From the NCBI RefSeq assembly GCF_027887165.1, contig NC_077230.1:342036459-342100458 (forward strand): 64,000 nt of DNA, in the 5' to 3' direction. Positions 43,379 through 55,154 of this stretch are shown in pieces (position 1 is the first letter of the stretch; every line of letters starts with the position of its first letter). The position numbers were made by a program, and so were the translations under genes. The stretch is from Monodelphis domestica (lineage: Eukaryota > Chordata > Mammalia > Didelphimorphia > Didelphidae). Under the pieces are notes generated by a model. The model saw nothing but the letters and a program-made list of their open reading frames with translations, had not been told where the DNA came from and ran no database searches.

Positions 43379-43584
43379 TACTTCATATACAGACCTAATA
43401 GACTTCATTATTTAGGTTTCCAGCTCAAAGAAAATTGGAAAAGAAACAGAAGGGAAATGAAAAGTGATGGCTGATCCCAAGAACAAAGATAGGAAAACCC
43501 CAAAAAGCAGACTCTGATCCTTGAACAGTCTGGCAACGGAAAGTCAATAGATTCAGGGGAAATGGTACTGCACACCCCAGGAGT
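43379..43584. other. Unassigned sequence
   Basis: No repeat recognised. Confidence 0.35.
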
Positions 43585-43853
43585 AATAATGATAACAACA
43601 ATTTAGTTCATATAATATCTGCTATGTGCTGGGTATTGTGCTAAGAGCTTTATAGTCATTATTTCATTTGATCCTCATAACAGCTTTGGGAGGTAGATGT
43701 CATTATTATCCTCATTTTACATATTAGAAAACTGAGTCAGATGGCAATGAAGTGACTTGCCCAGGAATCAAATGCTAATAAGTATATGAGACTGGATTAG
43801 AACTCAAGCCTCCCTAACTCCCAGGTTACTATCCACTGTGCCAGTTAGCTTCC
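43585..43853 (-). mobile_element. MIR-type SINE, full length
   Basis: TCTGCTATGTGCTGGGTATT, TTATCCTCATTTTACATATT and AGTGACTTGCCCAGGAATCA. Confidence 0.75.
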
Positions 43854-44534
43854 TCTAAAAGAAACAACATATAAAAGCATATATCTCATTGTGCATCCTC
43901 AGTCCATCATTTCTCTACCAAAAACAGGGAACATAGGTAGAGTCAAGATGGCAGCTTAGAAGCAGCAAAAGCTGAAACCTCTCTGACTATCCTTCTATAC
44001 CAATCTTTAAAAAGTGCTTCAAAAAAGATAGAAATCCAAACCCAACAACAAGATGGAGTCACGGAAATCTCCTGCTGAACACAACTTGAAAAGTAAGCAG
44101 AGAGAGTCAATTTCAATGGTATAAAGGAGAGACCAGAAATAAGTCTGGGCTATCCAACCTGTCTCCCCCACCTAGTATACTAAAATATACAATTAGATCC
44201 AGGCTGACTGTGGGATTCACAAGTGGGGGTTGCAACTGTGATGGCACATCTCAGATCCACCACACAAGGTCCAAGGCTCTGACAATGGCTAGGGGGTAGT
44301 AACTTGGTGGGGGCCATCTGGTTGGGTACCCTAAGCCTCTGTGGCAGCTGGCTATGGTAAAGATTTGGCATCATGGCAGATTAGCTTGGCAATCAACTCA
44401 ACCAATGTAATCTAGTATACCAGCAGAATAGACAGAAGACTGAAGATTCCACTCCAGGGCAGAGCAACTCAAACACCCTGGTCCAGTAAACCAACAGAGG
44501 GGCTAGTTTATAGTCCACAGGGAGGGGTAAGTGA

Positions 44535-45600
44535 GTGAACAACAGAATAAAAAAGGAGGTAATAATTGAAAGTTTCTATGGAGATAAAGACCAAAGAAAA
44601 GAACCAACAGAGGATGATGGGATCCAAGGAACTTCAAGCAAAATCTCACAAAATCCAGGGAACTGGACTCAGACTCTGGAAGAGCTCAAAAAGGAATTAA
44701 AAAATCAAATAAGACAGGTCAAAGAAAAATGGGAAAAGGTCATCTGGAAACAGAAGCACATGAATTAAAAGAAGAAAACAGTGTCTTAAAAGCCAGAATT
44801 GACCAACTAGAAAATAAGACAAAAAAGTCAAAGAATAAATGACTTGAAAAGGAGAATGGATCAAATGGAAAAGGAGGATTGAAAACTCATGGAAGAAATT
44901 CAGACTTTAAAAATTAGAACTGGGCAATTAAAAGCTAATGACTTTCACTAGACATGAAGAAACAATAAAACAAAATCAAAAGAAAAAAATAGAAGAAAAT
45001 ATGAAATACCTCATTGAAAAAAACAACTGACCTGGAAAATAGATCTAGGAGAGACAATTTAAGAATTATTGGACTACCTGAAAGTTATGACCAAAAAATA
45101 TCCTAGACATCATACAACAGGAAATTATCCAAGAAAACTGCCCTGATATTCTTAAACAAGAGGGTAAAATAGAGATTGAAAGAATCAACAGATCACCCCC
45201 TACATTAAATCCCCAAATGACAACTTCCAAGAATGTTATAGCCAAATTCAAGAGCTTCCAGGCCAAGGAGAAAAAACTACATAGAGCTAAAAAGAAACAA
45301 TTCAGATATCATGGAGCCCCAGTCAGAATCACACAGGATCGAGCAACCTCCACGTTGAAGGACCAGAAGACTTAGAATATGATATTCTGAAAGGCAATGG
45401 AATTCAGTTTATAACCAAGAATCAACTACCCAGCAAAACTGACTATATTCTTTCAGGGGAAGGTATGGTCATTTAATAAAGTAGAAGATTTCCAACCATT
45501 CATGAAGGAGAGAAAAAAGAGACTTAATCAGAAAATTTGAAGCCCAAGTAAAAAATCCAAGAGAAGTATAAAAAGGTAAATAAGAGAAAAATTCAAGGAC
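44535..45600 (+). pseudogene. L1 ORF1 remnant (RNA-binding chaperone)
   Basis: The L1 ORF1 protein coats L1 RNA as a coiled-coil trimer. A charged, helix-prone stretch (EELKKELKNQIRQVKEKWEK, then LKARIDQLENKTKK across a frame break) fits the coiled coil. At about 45040-45100 LENRSRRDNLRIIGLPE is the RRM-domain hallmark. At about 45235-45300 VIAKFKSFQAKEKKLHRAKK begins the C-terminal domain. At least ten stops or frameshifts break it. I infer that the true start may lie upstream of the methionine used. Confidence 0.85.
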
Positions 45601-46536
45601 TTGAATAACGTCAAATGGTTTATATTACCATATAGAAAGATGATATCTGTAACTCTTAAAAATTGTTTTCATTATCATATTAGTTAGAAGTATACACAGA
45701 GGGTGTGGTAATAAGCCTTTTAGTATGAATTATCAAAAATATAAAATTAAGGGTGAAAAATAAGATAATATTGAGAGAAATGGGGAAAGAGAAGTAAAAT
45801 GGGGTAAAATATATCACATTAAGAAGTTCAGGGGTGGGGGAGAAGACCAAAGTGGAAGAGATTGGTGACACATAATACTTAAAACTTATTCTCATCAGAA
45901 TTTGGTCAGAAAGAAAAGAATAGCCAGATTAGCCAGATTCATTGGGGCATAGAATTGTATCTTACCATATAGAGAAGTAGAAGGGGAATAACAAAAGGAG
46001 AGGTAGAGAGAGGAGTAATACAAGAGAGGGAAAGGTGGGGAGGGTGGTGGCAATCAAAAGGTCCTAAAGTAAGAGGTGAATAAGAAGGTATGTGGTGGTA
46101 AGGGGAGTAATATAAGGGAGAGGGGAAAGGGGAAACTGACTAAAAGCAAAACACTGGAGGGAAAGGAAAGAATAAAAGGAGAAAGATTAGAATTGGGTCA
46201 AAATGGAGGGGACTACAGAGACAGCAATCATAACAATGAATATAAATGGGATGAACTCACACCTAAAATGGAAGCAGATAGCAGAATGAACTAAAAATTA
46301 GAATCCTACCATATGATGTTTACAAGAAACACACATGAGGCAAGTAGACACACACACAGGGTAAAGGTAAGAGTCTGGAGCAGAATCTATTGGGCTGCAA
46401 CTGAGACAAAGAAGGCAGGAGTAGCAATCATGACCTCAGACAAAGCTAAAGTAAAAATATGGTTGATTAAAAGAGATAAGGAAGATAATTATATCTTGAT
46501 AAAAGGTAATATAAATAATGAAGAAATACCAGTACT

Positions 46537-47303
46537 TGTGGATGAGAGAGTCACAAACTGCATTGCAAGTACTTGGTTTGCAGGAAAATGTCATGCAGGA
46601 AGAGAATGGAATTATGCTGTCAATGGGAGATGGGGCTAGAACCTCTAGCCAAGAAAAGGAGATCAGCAGTTGGAGAGTGGGTTCTTCTCTCTTTTGAACT
46701 TGAAGAGAGAGGAGCATCTTGCTGAGCTCAACCTGTTGTGATTCTTCATCTGTCTGATGAAAATCAGATTAGCCATCCTTCCTCAGTAGTGGATAGAGAC
46801 TTTTTCCCTTTGGGGAAGATAAGAGAGTATCCACCCAAGAAGATTTTCAACTGATATCTTCAATGACTGTACATCTAATCAGGAAAATATAACAGTCCAC
46901 AATCTCACCAGGGACTCAGGTCCCCAGATCTGAGACCTCAAACTATGAGGGGAATTTAGGACAAAAATAGTAATTAGGGATTTCCTAATTTTCCCTCTAC
47001 CCTAAACCTACCATTCCTACATACTACAAAGAATAAGTAGATCTTATTAATCAAGAAGAAACTGAACATCTTATTCATCTAATGTGCTAAGGGGATCAGG
47101 ATATCTATCAAGGGGAAGAAACCAGAAACCAGAGACTGAAGGGGATTTCCTCCTTACCTTTTAGCTCTGGACCTTGATCAAATCTCTCACCTTCCCTTGT
47201 GTAGCTCTACCTAAGAGGAAATAGTGTTTCTTTTTATCTGTCCCCCCTCTCTCTCTTAGACCTTCCAAACTTTAGTTCCTGTTCCCCCTCTAGGACATAT
47301 TCA
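46537..47303. mobile_element. Unidentified 767-bp insert within L1 endonuclease region
   Basis: L1 sequence stops at AATACCAGTACT and resumes at AACATATGTGCACCAAATGG, which should be nearly adjacent. The insert begins TGTGGATGAG and ends GACATATTCA, so TG...CA edges are possible as in an LTR. No clear duplication flanks it and I do not recognise the family. Confidence 0.6.
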
Positions 47304-49108
47304 ACATATGTGCACCAAATGGTATAGCACCCAGATTTTTAAAGGAAAAACTAAAGGAGTTTAAGGAGGAAATATATAGTAAAATCATACTAGTGAGGGA
47401 CTTCAACCATTCCCTATCAAAACTAGACAAATTGAACCAAAAATAAATAAGAAAGAAGTAAGGGAAGTGAATGAAATGTTAGAAAAATTAGAGTTGGTAG
47501 ATATCTGGAGAAAACAGAATAGGAATAAAAAGGAATATATCTTCTTTTCAGCAGCACATAGTACATATACAAAGATTGGCCATGTACTAGGGCATAAAAA
47601 CATTGCAAACAAATGCAGAAAAGCAGAAATAATAAATGCAACTTTTTCAGATCATAATGTGATAAAAATTATAATCAATAAGGGTCTGTGGAGAGGCAAA
47701 TTAAAAATCAATTGGGAACTAAATAACCTAACTTTTCAAAATTGGTGGGTCAAAGAACAAATCAAAGAAACAATTACTAATTTCATTCAAGAGAATGACA
47801 ATGGGAAGACAACATATCAAAATCTACGGAATATAGTCAAGCAGTAATCGGGGGAAAATGTATGTTCCTGAGTTCCTATATCAACAAAAGAGAGTGGGAG
47901 GAGATCAATGATTTGGGCATGCAACTTAAAAAAACTAGAAAGAGAATAAATTTAAAAACCCCAGATAAAAACTAAATTGGAAATCCTAAAAATCAAAGGA
48001 GAAATGAATAAAATTGAAAGTAAAAGAACTATTGAACTAATAAATAAGACTAGGAGCTGGTACTTTGAAAAAAACAAATAAAATAGATGAGGTATTGGTT
48101 AATCTAATTTTTAAAAAGAAAGAAGAGAATCAAATTAACAGAATCAAAAATGAAAAGGGTGATCTCACCACTAATGAAGAGAAAATTAAAGCAATAATTA
48201 AGAACGATTTTGCTCAATTATATGACAATAAATATTACAATCTAGGTGAAATAGACAAATATTTACATAAACATAAACTGCCTGTTAGCAAAAGAAGAAA
48301 TAGAATACTTAAATAATCCCATATAAGAAAAAGAAATTGAACAAACCATCAAGGAAATTCATAAGAAAAAAATCCCTAGGGACATATGGATTCACAAATG
48401 ATTTCTATCAAACATTTAAAGAACAACTAATCCCAATACTATATAAATTATTTGACAAAATAAGCAAAGGAGTCTTACCAAATTCTTTTTATGACACAAA
48501 TATGGTATTGATTCCTAATCCAGGAAGACCAAAAACAGAGAAATAAAAATGTGGTATAGACCAATCTCCTTAATGAACAAAGATGCAAAAATCTTAAAAT
48601 AAAATACTTTCAAAGAGCCTACAACAAGTTATCACAAGGATTATTTACTATGACCAGGTGGAATTTATACCAGGAATGCAAGGATGGTTTAATATTGGGA
48701 AAACCATACATATAATTGACCATATCAATAACCAAACTAACAAATCATATAATTATCTTAATAGATGCAAAAAAAGCCTTTGACAAAATACAACATCCAT
48801 TCCTATTGAAAACACTTGAAAGTAGAGGAATAAAAGGGCCTTTTCTCAAAATAACCAGTATTTATTTAAAATCATCAGCAAGTATCATCTGCAGTGGGGA
48901 CAAGTTAGAAGCCTTTCCAATAACAACAGGAGTGAAGCAAGGATGCCCATTATCACCACTATTATTTAATTTTGTACTAGAAATGCTAGCAGTAGCAATT
49001 AGAGAAGGAAAAGAAATTGAAGGGGTTAAGGTGGCAATGAAGAAACTAAACAATCATTCTCTGATATGAAATTTTGACATGACAAGAGTTAGAAAGAGAA
49101 ACCCCATT

Positions 49109-49272
49109 CAATTAATAATATGGAAATAGGTCTTGATCAATGATACTTTAAAAACCCAGTTGAATTGCACGTTAGCTATGGGAACAGGGAGGGCAGAGGG
49201 GAGGGAAAGAACATGAATCACATAACCATGGAAAAATATTCTAAATTAATTAATTAAATAAAAAATAAAAAA
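49109..49272 (+). mobile_element. Severely truncated L1 3' end inserted in the L1
   Basis: It contains only the terminal part (ATAATATGGAAATAGG, GGAAAAATATTCTAAATTAA) and an A-rich tail. AGAAAGAGAAACCCCATT (49091-49108) and AGAGAGAGAAACTCCATT (49273-49290) match at 16 of 18, a target duplication. Confidence 0.85.
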
Positions 49273-51313
49273 AGAGAGAGAAACTCCATTTAAAGTTACT
49301 CTAGACAATATAAAATATTTGAGAATCTATTTGCCAAGACAAACTCAGGAATTATATGGACACAACTACAAAACACTTTTCACACAAATAAAACAAGATC
49401 TAAACAATTGGAGAAAACATTAATTGTTCATGATGAGCTAATATAATAAAAATTACAATCTTACCTAAATTAGTTCACTTATTCAGTGCCATACTTAGCA
49501 AACTACCAAAAAACTTTTTTTTATAAAATTAGAAAAAATTATAACAAAGTTCATCAAAAAGGACAAAAGATCAAGAGCATCAAGGGACCTAATAAAAAAA
49601 TGTGAAGGATGGAGGCCTAGTACCAGATTTTAATTTGTACTATAAAGTACTGACTGATCATTGAAACAATATGATACTGGCTAAGAGATAGAAGGGTGAT
49701 TCAATGGAATAGACTTGGGATAAATGACCTCAGCAAGGTAGTGTTCAATAAACCCAAAGATTCCAACTTTTAGGACAAGAACCTACTAGTTAACAAAATC
49801 TGCTGGGGAAATTTGAAAACAGCATGGGAAAATTAGATTTAGAATGACATCTCATACCCTATACCAAGATATATTCAAAATGGGTAAATTATTTAAATAT
49901 AAAGAGGGAAATTGTAAGTAAATTAGGTGAACATAGAATAGTATACCTGTCAGATCCATGGGAAAGGGAAGTATTTAAGACCATGCAAGAGATAGAGAAC
50001 ATTACAAAATGTAAAATGAATAATTTTGATTAGGTTAAATGGAAAAGATTTTGTAAAAACAAATCCAATGCAATCAAAATTAGAAGAAAAACTAGGAAAA
50101 AAATTTTATAACAATTCTCTGACAAAAGTCTAATTTCTCAAATATATAGGGAACTAAGTCAAATGTATAAGAAATCACACCATTCACCAATTGGCAAACG
50201 GTCAAGGGATATAAATAGCCAGTTTTCAGATGAAGAAATCAAAACTATCAGTAATCACATGAAAAACTGTTATAAATCCTTCCTGATGAGATAAATGCAA
50301 ATCAAAACAACTCTGAGGTCCTACCTCACACCTAATAGCTTGGACAATATGACAGTAAAGGAAAATAATAAATGTTGGAAGGGATATGGCAAAATGAGAC
50401 ACTAATACACTGCTGGGGGAGTTGTAGTGAGCCAACCATTCTGAAAGGCAATTTGGAATTATGCCCAAAGGGCGCTAAAAGACTGTCTGCCCTTTGATCC
50501 AGCCATACCACTGCTGGGTTTGTACTACAAAGAGATTATAAGGAAAAATATTTGTACAAAAATATTTATAGCCGCACTTTTTATAGTGGCAAAAAAATTG
50601 GAAAATTAGGGGGTGTTCATCAATTGGGGAATGGCTGAATAAATTGTGGTATCTGATGGTGATGGAATACTATTGTGCTGAAAGGAATAATGAACTGGAG
50701 GAATTCCATGTGAACTGGAAAGACCTCTGCTAAGTGATGCAGTGAAAGGAGCAGAATCAGGAGAACATTGTACGAAGAAAAGTGACATTGTGGAATAATC
50801 AAATGTAATCGACTCTGCTACTAATAGAAATGCAATGATCCAGGACAATTCTGAGAAAGAACAGTATCCACATCAAGAGAAAGAACTGTGGGAGTAGAAA
50901 CACAGAAGAAAAACATATGATTTATCACTTGTTTATATGGGTAGAGGATTTGGGGTTTGGTTTTAAAGATTACTCTCTTACAAAAATTAATAATATGGAT
51001 ATAGGTATCAAGTGATAGTAAATGTATAACCAGTGGAATTGCTTCTCAGCTCCAGGATGGAGGAGGTAAAAGGGGAGGGAGAGAACATGAATCATGTAAC
51101 CATGGAAAAATACTTAAAAAAAATTTTTTTAAGAGGGAGAGATGCTTGAACATCAGCACTCTCAAATCAAAATTGGTCTCTGAACTGAATTCAGATAGAT
51201 GCTTTTTGATAGGGTTTTCTTTGAAATCATTACCAACCCCTTCATTTTGACAGAGGACTAAAGGGAGGTTCAAAGCAGGGATAGAGATGTGTCTTACTTA
51301 AAGTATTTCAGTA

Positions 51314-51520
51314 AGGGAGCTCCTGAATGGCTCAGTGGATTGAAAGCCAGGCCTAGAGACAGTAGGTCCTGGGTTCAAATTTGGCTTCAGACACTTCCTA
51401 GTTGTGTGACCCTGGGCCAGTCACTTAACCTCTATTTCCCAGCCCTTACCACTCTTCTGCCTTGGAACCAATGCCTAGTATTGATTCTAAAACACAAGGT
51501 AAGGGTTTAAAAAAAAATTT
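51314..51520 (+). mobile_element. SINE1-like element
   Basis: GAGCTCCTGAATGGCTCAGT through CAAGGTAAGGGTTTAAAAAA, complete, in sense orientation. Confidence 0.92.
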
Positions 51521-51544
51521 TAATCAAGTGTCTCACTTAGAAGG

Positions 51545-52345
51545 TGTGGTAGAGACACAAAGAGCGAGAGGTTTTGCAGGACAAGCCAAGATGCAAGAAC
51601 CAAGGCTGGGGACCTGTCTGCAAAATCAAGGAGAAGGTTCCAAATGGAATGTTTCCAGGAGGAGAGACAGTTGAAGCTGGCTGAAGGACCTTTGGGGGTC
51701 TGTCTTGGCTTTGGACTCTGACCAAAGGAGGAACTGATTCTGTCTCTCTCTGGGAGTTGAAGCTGATCAGGGAAGAAACTGGGACTTCTCACTCTGTCTC
51801 TCTCTCTCTTGGATTTTACTGACCAAGAGTTGGAGGAAAGCCAGGCTGAAGGAGAGACTTTTCTTGATGACTGGCTGAGGGGGAAGAAGCCCTGAACTGA
51901 TTTTGTTAGCTTTTGTCCCAGGCTGAAGGATCCGTGAGGGGGTGCTTCTGGAGTTAAGTTGAGAGAAATTGGTGGTTTTGTGGAGAAGAAAAGAATAACA
52001 GTTGTCCTCCATCTCTCTAACTGTCCCTCTGTCACAGTTGTGACTGGACTATTTTCCCAAACCCTCAAGTTCTCCTTCATTATAGATTAGGGAAACCCTC
52101 ATCCCTCTTACCTCAGTTTCCCATCCTGTTGTTTCCCAATAAACCCCTTAACTGAGAAAGAATACAAGAGTATTTTATAGTCCACTCAGTGGGGAGAGAG
52201 GGAGTCAAAAGGCTTCCAGAAGTGGGTGGTTAAGGGAGGGAGGGAGGGAGGAAGAGGGTAGGAAATAGATTGATCTATTAGTCTTCAAATAAGGATCAAT
52301 AGGCAAGTCCCAGTGCACTCCCCTGTGGCAGCATCCCTCTATCTC
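51545..52345 (+). mobile_element. Probable retroviral LTR
   Basis: A possible TG start (TGTGGTAGAGACAC), a purine-rich body and a late CCCAATAAACCCC poly-A signal (52136-52148) with a short 3' part. The 3' edge and the target duplication are not resolved. A 186-codon minus-strand frame (51520-52080) is antisense to this unit and not a gene. Confidence 0.5.
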
Positions 52346-52589
52346 TATCTCTATCTCTGTAATACCTCTATCCCCAATGTAACTAAGAAATCCTCAGGTG
52401 TGTTCCATACTAGCAGCTCTCTCTAGTCACAAGCCAGAGTACATTCCAGTTGGCAACAACCAGAAATAGTCTCAACAGATTTCCATTTCTATTTCAAAGG
52501 ACCAGTGCCAGGACTAAAACTCAGGCCTCCTGACTTCTGACTTCTGTCTTCTATCTTCTATCTACTGTACTTGGTTAACCAAGACATAT
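52346..52589. other. Unassigned with short microsatellite
   Basis: (TCTATC)n at 52330-52357 and CTTCTGACTTCTGTCTTCTA repeats at about 52534-52563; a MIR-like GGACTAAAACTCAGGCCTCC lies between. Confidence 0.4.
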
Positions 52590-52912
52590 GATAACTCAGT
52601 AAATAAAGATTTGTTGAGGGTCTGCTCTGTGCTTGAAACTTTGAGAAAAAATAGAGATGATAATGATAAGGTCCCTTTCCTTAAGGAACTCACAAACCAA
52701 AGAGTAGATAGACATGAATACCACACAGGGCATGATGACTCAAAGGTACAAAAACAGGACAGGGAGTGATCCAAGGAAAGAGGAATAACCTCCAGTTGAG
52801 GGTATCCTGGAAGCCTTCCTGGAGAATGTGGCATTAGAGCTGGGCCCTGAAGGATGGATGGAATATCAATAAGCATAATAGCAGAAGCAAAAGGGGAGGG
52901 CAGACAGCATTG
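52590..52912 (-). mobile_element. L2-type LINE 3' end
   Basis: GTAAATAAAGATTTGTTGAG, CCTTAAGGAACTCACAAACC and ATTAGAGCTGGGCCCTGAAG. Confidence 0.7.
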
Positions 52913-53118
52913 GATAATTACTATAATACATCCTATTTCTATAGTGCCTTAAGGTTAATGAAACACCTTTGCCATCACAGTGCTTTTGAGATAGGGAGAA
53001 CAAGAATTATTGTTCCCATTTCATGGAGGAGACAACTGGGACAGAGCAAGGTGAGGTGTCTTGTCCTCAGTGATACAACCAGTAAGCAACAGAGATAGGA
53101 GTCAAACTCCAGTTTCTA
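52913..53118 (-). mobile_element. MIR-type SINE
   Basis: TTCTATAGTGCCTTAAGGTT, GTTCCCATTTCATGGAGGAG and AGGAGTCAAACTCCAGTTTC. Confidence 0.65.
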
Positions 53119-53569
53119 GTTGTTGTTTTTCCCTACCCCAGTTTTCCTGTGCCTGAAAAGACCAGAAGAAAGAAGAGAATGAGTGATGAGCAGACTTGGC
53201 TGAGTCAGGAATTACTGACATGTCCAAGCAACTTCCATGTCTCAAATGAAGCTGTTGCTTTTGCAGGCTGCTTGGGGGTAAGTCACAAAAGGGGAGCACC
53301 TGGGTGCAGAGCTGCAGCCCCTGTGCTACAGAAGACTTCAAGGCAGACAGACAGTCATGCTCCCTTTCTCTAAATGGGGTGGGGTATGAGAAGCAGGCAG
53401 GTAAACCTTGACAATATTCTGCAGCTGGAGGCACTGAGGTAGAAACAGGGGATGGTAAGGGATTTGATCCAAATCCCAGAGGGAGTTAGTATGAGTCAAT
53501 GATAGGGCACATGTCCCCCAGTTCAGAATGCCAAATGCCCCTTTCTATATCAGACAGAAACAATCAATG
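53119..53569. other. Unassigned sequence
   Basis: About 450 bp with no repeat family. TTGGCTGAGTCAGGAA (about 53196-53211) contains an AP-1/MARE-like GCTGAGTCA. No supported exon. Confidence 0.4.
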
Positions 53570-53945
53570 TTCTTTATACTGTGGACAGAGCCCTGGGTTG
53601 GAAGTCTGGAAAACCCTGGGTTTAAATCTTGCGTGGCCACTTCCTGGGACCTCCACATGGAATATGCCTATTCATATGTGTGTATCCTTTCTCCCTATTA
53701 GACTGTGCACTTCACAAAGCCAGGGATCTTGTCTTATCTAACCTTTGTGTTGCCCCCCACAACCAAGCTCCATTCTCTCTGTTTGAGAAATATTTATAGC
53801 ATTGAGTTGAATTGCCCTGTAGTTGGATACTTCGTTCTGATCCTTAGTTTTTGTGTATGAAAAGGGAAATGATGCCCTCCTGGAGATGTCCAGGTTCAAT
53901 GAGATAATGGCCATGAAAGTACTTGACAAAGTAGAAAGCAGTCTC
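53570..53945 (+). mobile_element. MIR-type SINE split by an L2 end
   Basis: 53570-53655 (GGGTTGGAAGTCTGGAAAAC, GGTTTAAATCTTGCGTGGCC) and 53820-53945 (CTGATCCTTAGTTTTTGTGT, TTCAATGAGATAATGGCCAT) read as the two halves of one MIR. Confidence 0.55.
53660..53815 (+). mobile_element. L2 3' end inside the MIR
   Basis: CCTATTAGACTGTGCACTTC, AAGCCAGGGATCTTGTCTTA and AATATTTATAGCATTGAGTT. Confidence 0.6.
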
Positions 53946-54044
53946 CATCCTTGAAAGATTGTTCTCTCCAAAATATCTAACAAGCAATCATAGGGAAGTA
54001 GAGGCAGGCTCATTCTATTTTGATTCTTCCCCTCTCCACAGTCC

Positions 54045-54795
54045 TCACCCCAAGTCCCCTGGCAATGTTCAGTCAGTTTCCAAGTCTTATCAATTCTACC
54101 ATCATATCCCATTGCATCTGTCCCATTCTTTTGACATACATGCCCAATCAACAGCAAATTTGAGGTCCTCATGCCCTCTCACCTGGACTACTTCTATACC
54201 CCTAACTCTTCTCTTTACTTACAAACTCTTTCAATTTCAAACCATCCTTAAGACTCTTCAAGAATGAAGAGTCACCTCCACAGGCCTATTTTTCATGCTT
54301 TTCAGTTATTTTTAGTTGTGTCTGACTCTTTATGACCCCATTTAAGGTTTTCTTGGCAAAGATACTGGAGTGGTTGGCCATCTCCTTCTTTAGCAAATTT
54401 TAGAGATGAGGAAACTGAGGCACAGTGAAATGAATTGCCTAGGGTCACACAGCTAGAAAGTGTCTGAGGCTAGATTTGCACTCAGGAAGATGAGTCTTTT
54501 TTACTTCAAACAGCACTCTACCCATTGGGCTACCTAGCTGCCCCTTCATACATTCTACTCTTCCCACATCTGCCAAAATAATTTTTCTTTCACTCAGGTG
54601 ACACTGCAAATGTCACTATCCTGAGTAGGACCTAGTTCATCTTCTCTTTGTCCTCCTCTTCTTCCATCTTGTATTGGGCTTTTCTGTATACATGCTGTGT
54701 CTGTTAGTAAAATGTAAGCTCCCTGAGGGTAGGGGTCATTACTTTTATTTTTGTATTCTAAATACTGAGCAAAGGGCAGCAACTCCTTAAACTTC
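54045..54795 (+). mobile_element. L2-type LINE split by a MAR1 SINE
   Basis: 54045-54297 has CTCTCACCTGGACTACTTCT. 54545-54795 has GTAAAATGTAAGCTCCCTGA and GGGTAGGGGTCATTACTTTT. The 144-codon minus-strand frame 53738-54172 is antisense repeat sequence. Confidence 0.68.
54298..54544 (-). mobile_element. MAR1-type SINE, full length
   Basis: TTTTTAGTTGTGTCTGACTC, GGTTTTCTTGGCAAAGATAC, TTTTAGAGATGAGGAAACTG and the closing GGCTACCTAGCTGCCCC. Bounded by TTCAT on both sides. Confidence 0.92.
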
Positions 54796-55154
54796 CTGCC
54801 CCCCAGTTTATTCTATCCTCAAAAGGGAGATAATAATACTTGCACTGTGAACTCTGACAGATATAAGCAATTTTTATATAAACATGAACTGTTTTTAGTA
54901 TTGTAATGGAGCAGGGTTTATACTGGTGGAAGATGTTATTAAGACTAACAAAAGCTTAAATTCTGCCTAAAAAAGCAGGTCCTTAATAACTATTTATGTA
55001 ACTAAATTTAACATAGGACCAAGATCCTATTACTTAAGGAGTAAGTTGGAGAGGAAGAGAGTAGAAAGAAGATAAGGGAGATTCAGCTTAGTATAGGGAT
55101 AAACTTTCTATGATGGCTGTCCATAGTGAAATGAATTGCCTGAAATGTATGTTG
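54796..55154. other. MIR-like remnant then unassigned
   Basis: 54796-54905 (CTCAAAAGGGAGATAATAAT) looks like a MIR 3' half; 54906-55154 is unassigned. Confidence 0.4.

Larger units (their letters stand above)
46236..50700 (+). pseudogene. L1 ORF2 remnant (endonuclease and reverse transcriptase)
   Basis: The first ATG begins MNINGMNSHLK, the usual opening of the AP-like endonuclease domain; CLQETHMRQ follows at about 46312. The endonuclease resumes after an insert, with AAHSTYTKIGHVLGHK and the catalytic-site FSDHN at about 47560-47665. Reverse-transcriptase pieces include [20 protein letters not shown] (about 48382) and [14 protein letters not shown] (about 48930). The F-A-D-D catalytic block that should follow LSL is lost: 49060-49090 jumps past it. 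C-terminal PLLGLYYKEIIRKN lies at about 50511. Stops occur throughout. Confidence 0.9.
43925..51130 (+). mobile_element. Nearly full-length LINE-1, inactive
   Basis: In order: 5' untranslated region (CAAGATGGCAGCTTAGAAGC near 43942), ORF1 remnant (about 44535-45600), ORF2 remnant (46236 to about 50700) and a 3' end closing GTAACCATGGAAAAATACTT with an A/T tail. Many stops and frameshifts, an insert at 46537-47303 and an L1 tail at 49109-49272 disable it. The 5' edge is approximate and no outer target duplication was found. Confidence 0.92.

Noticed and set aside
43925..51130. Active L1
   Set aside because: ORF1 and ORF2 carry many stops, the reverse-transcriptase catalytic block is missing and two insertions interrupt it.
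51520..52080. 186-codon minus-strand frame, the longest non-simple-repeat frame
   Set aside because: It is antisense to a probable LTR and has no recognisable domain. Serine- and proline-rich composition reflects the CT-rich strand.
53738..54172. 144-codon minus-strand frame
   Set aside because: It runs antisense through L2 and MIR fragments and has no domain.
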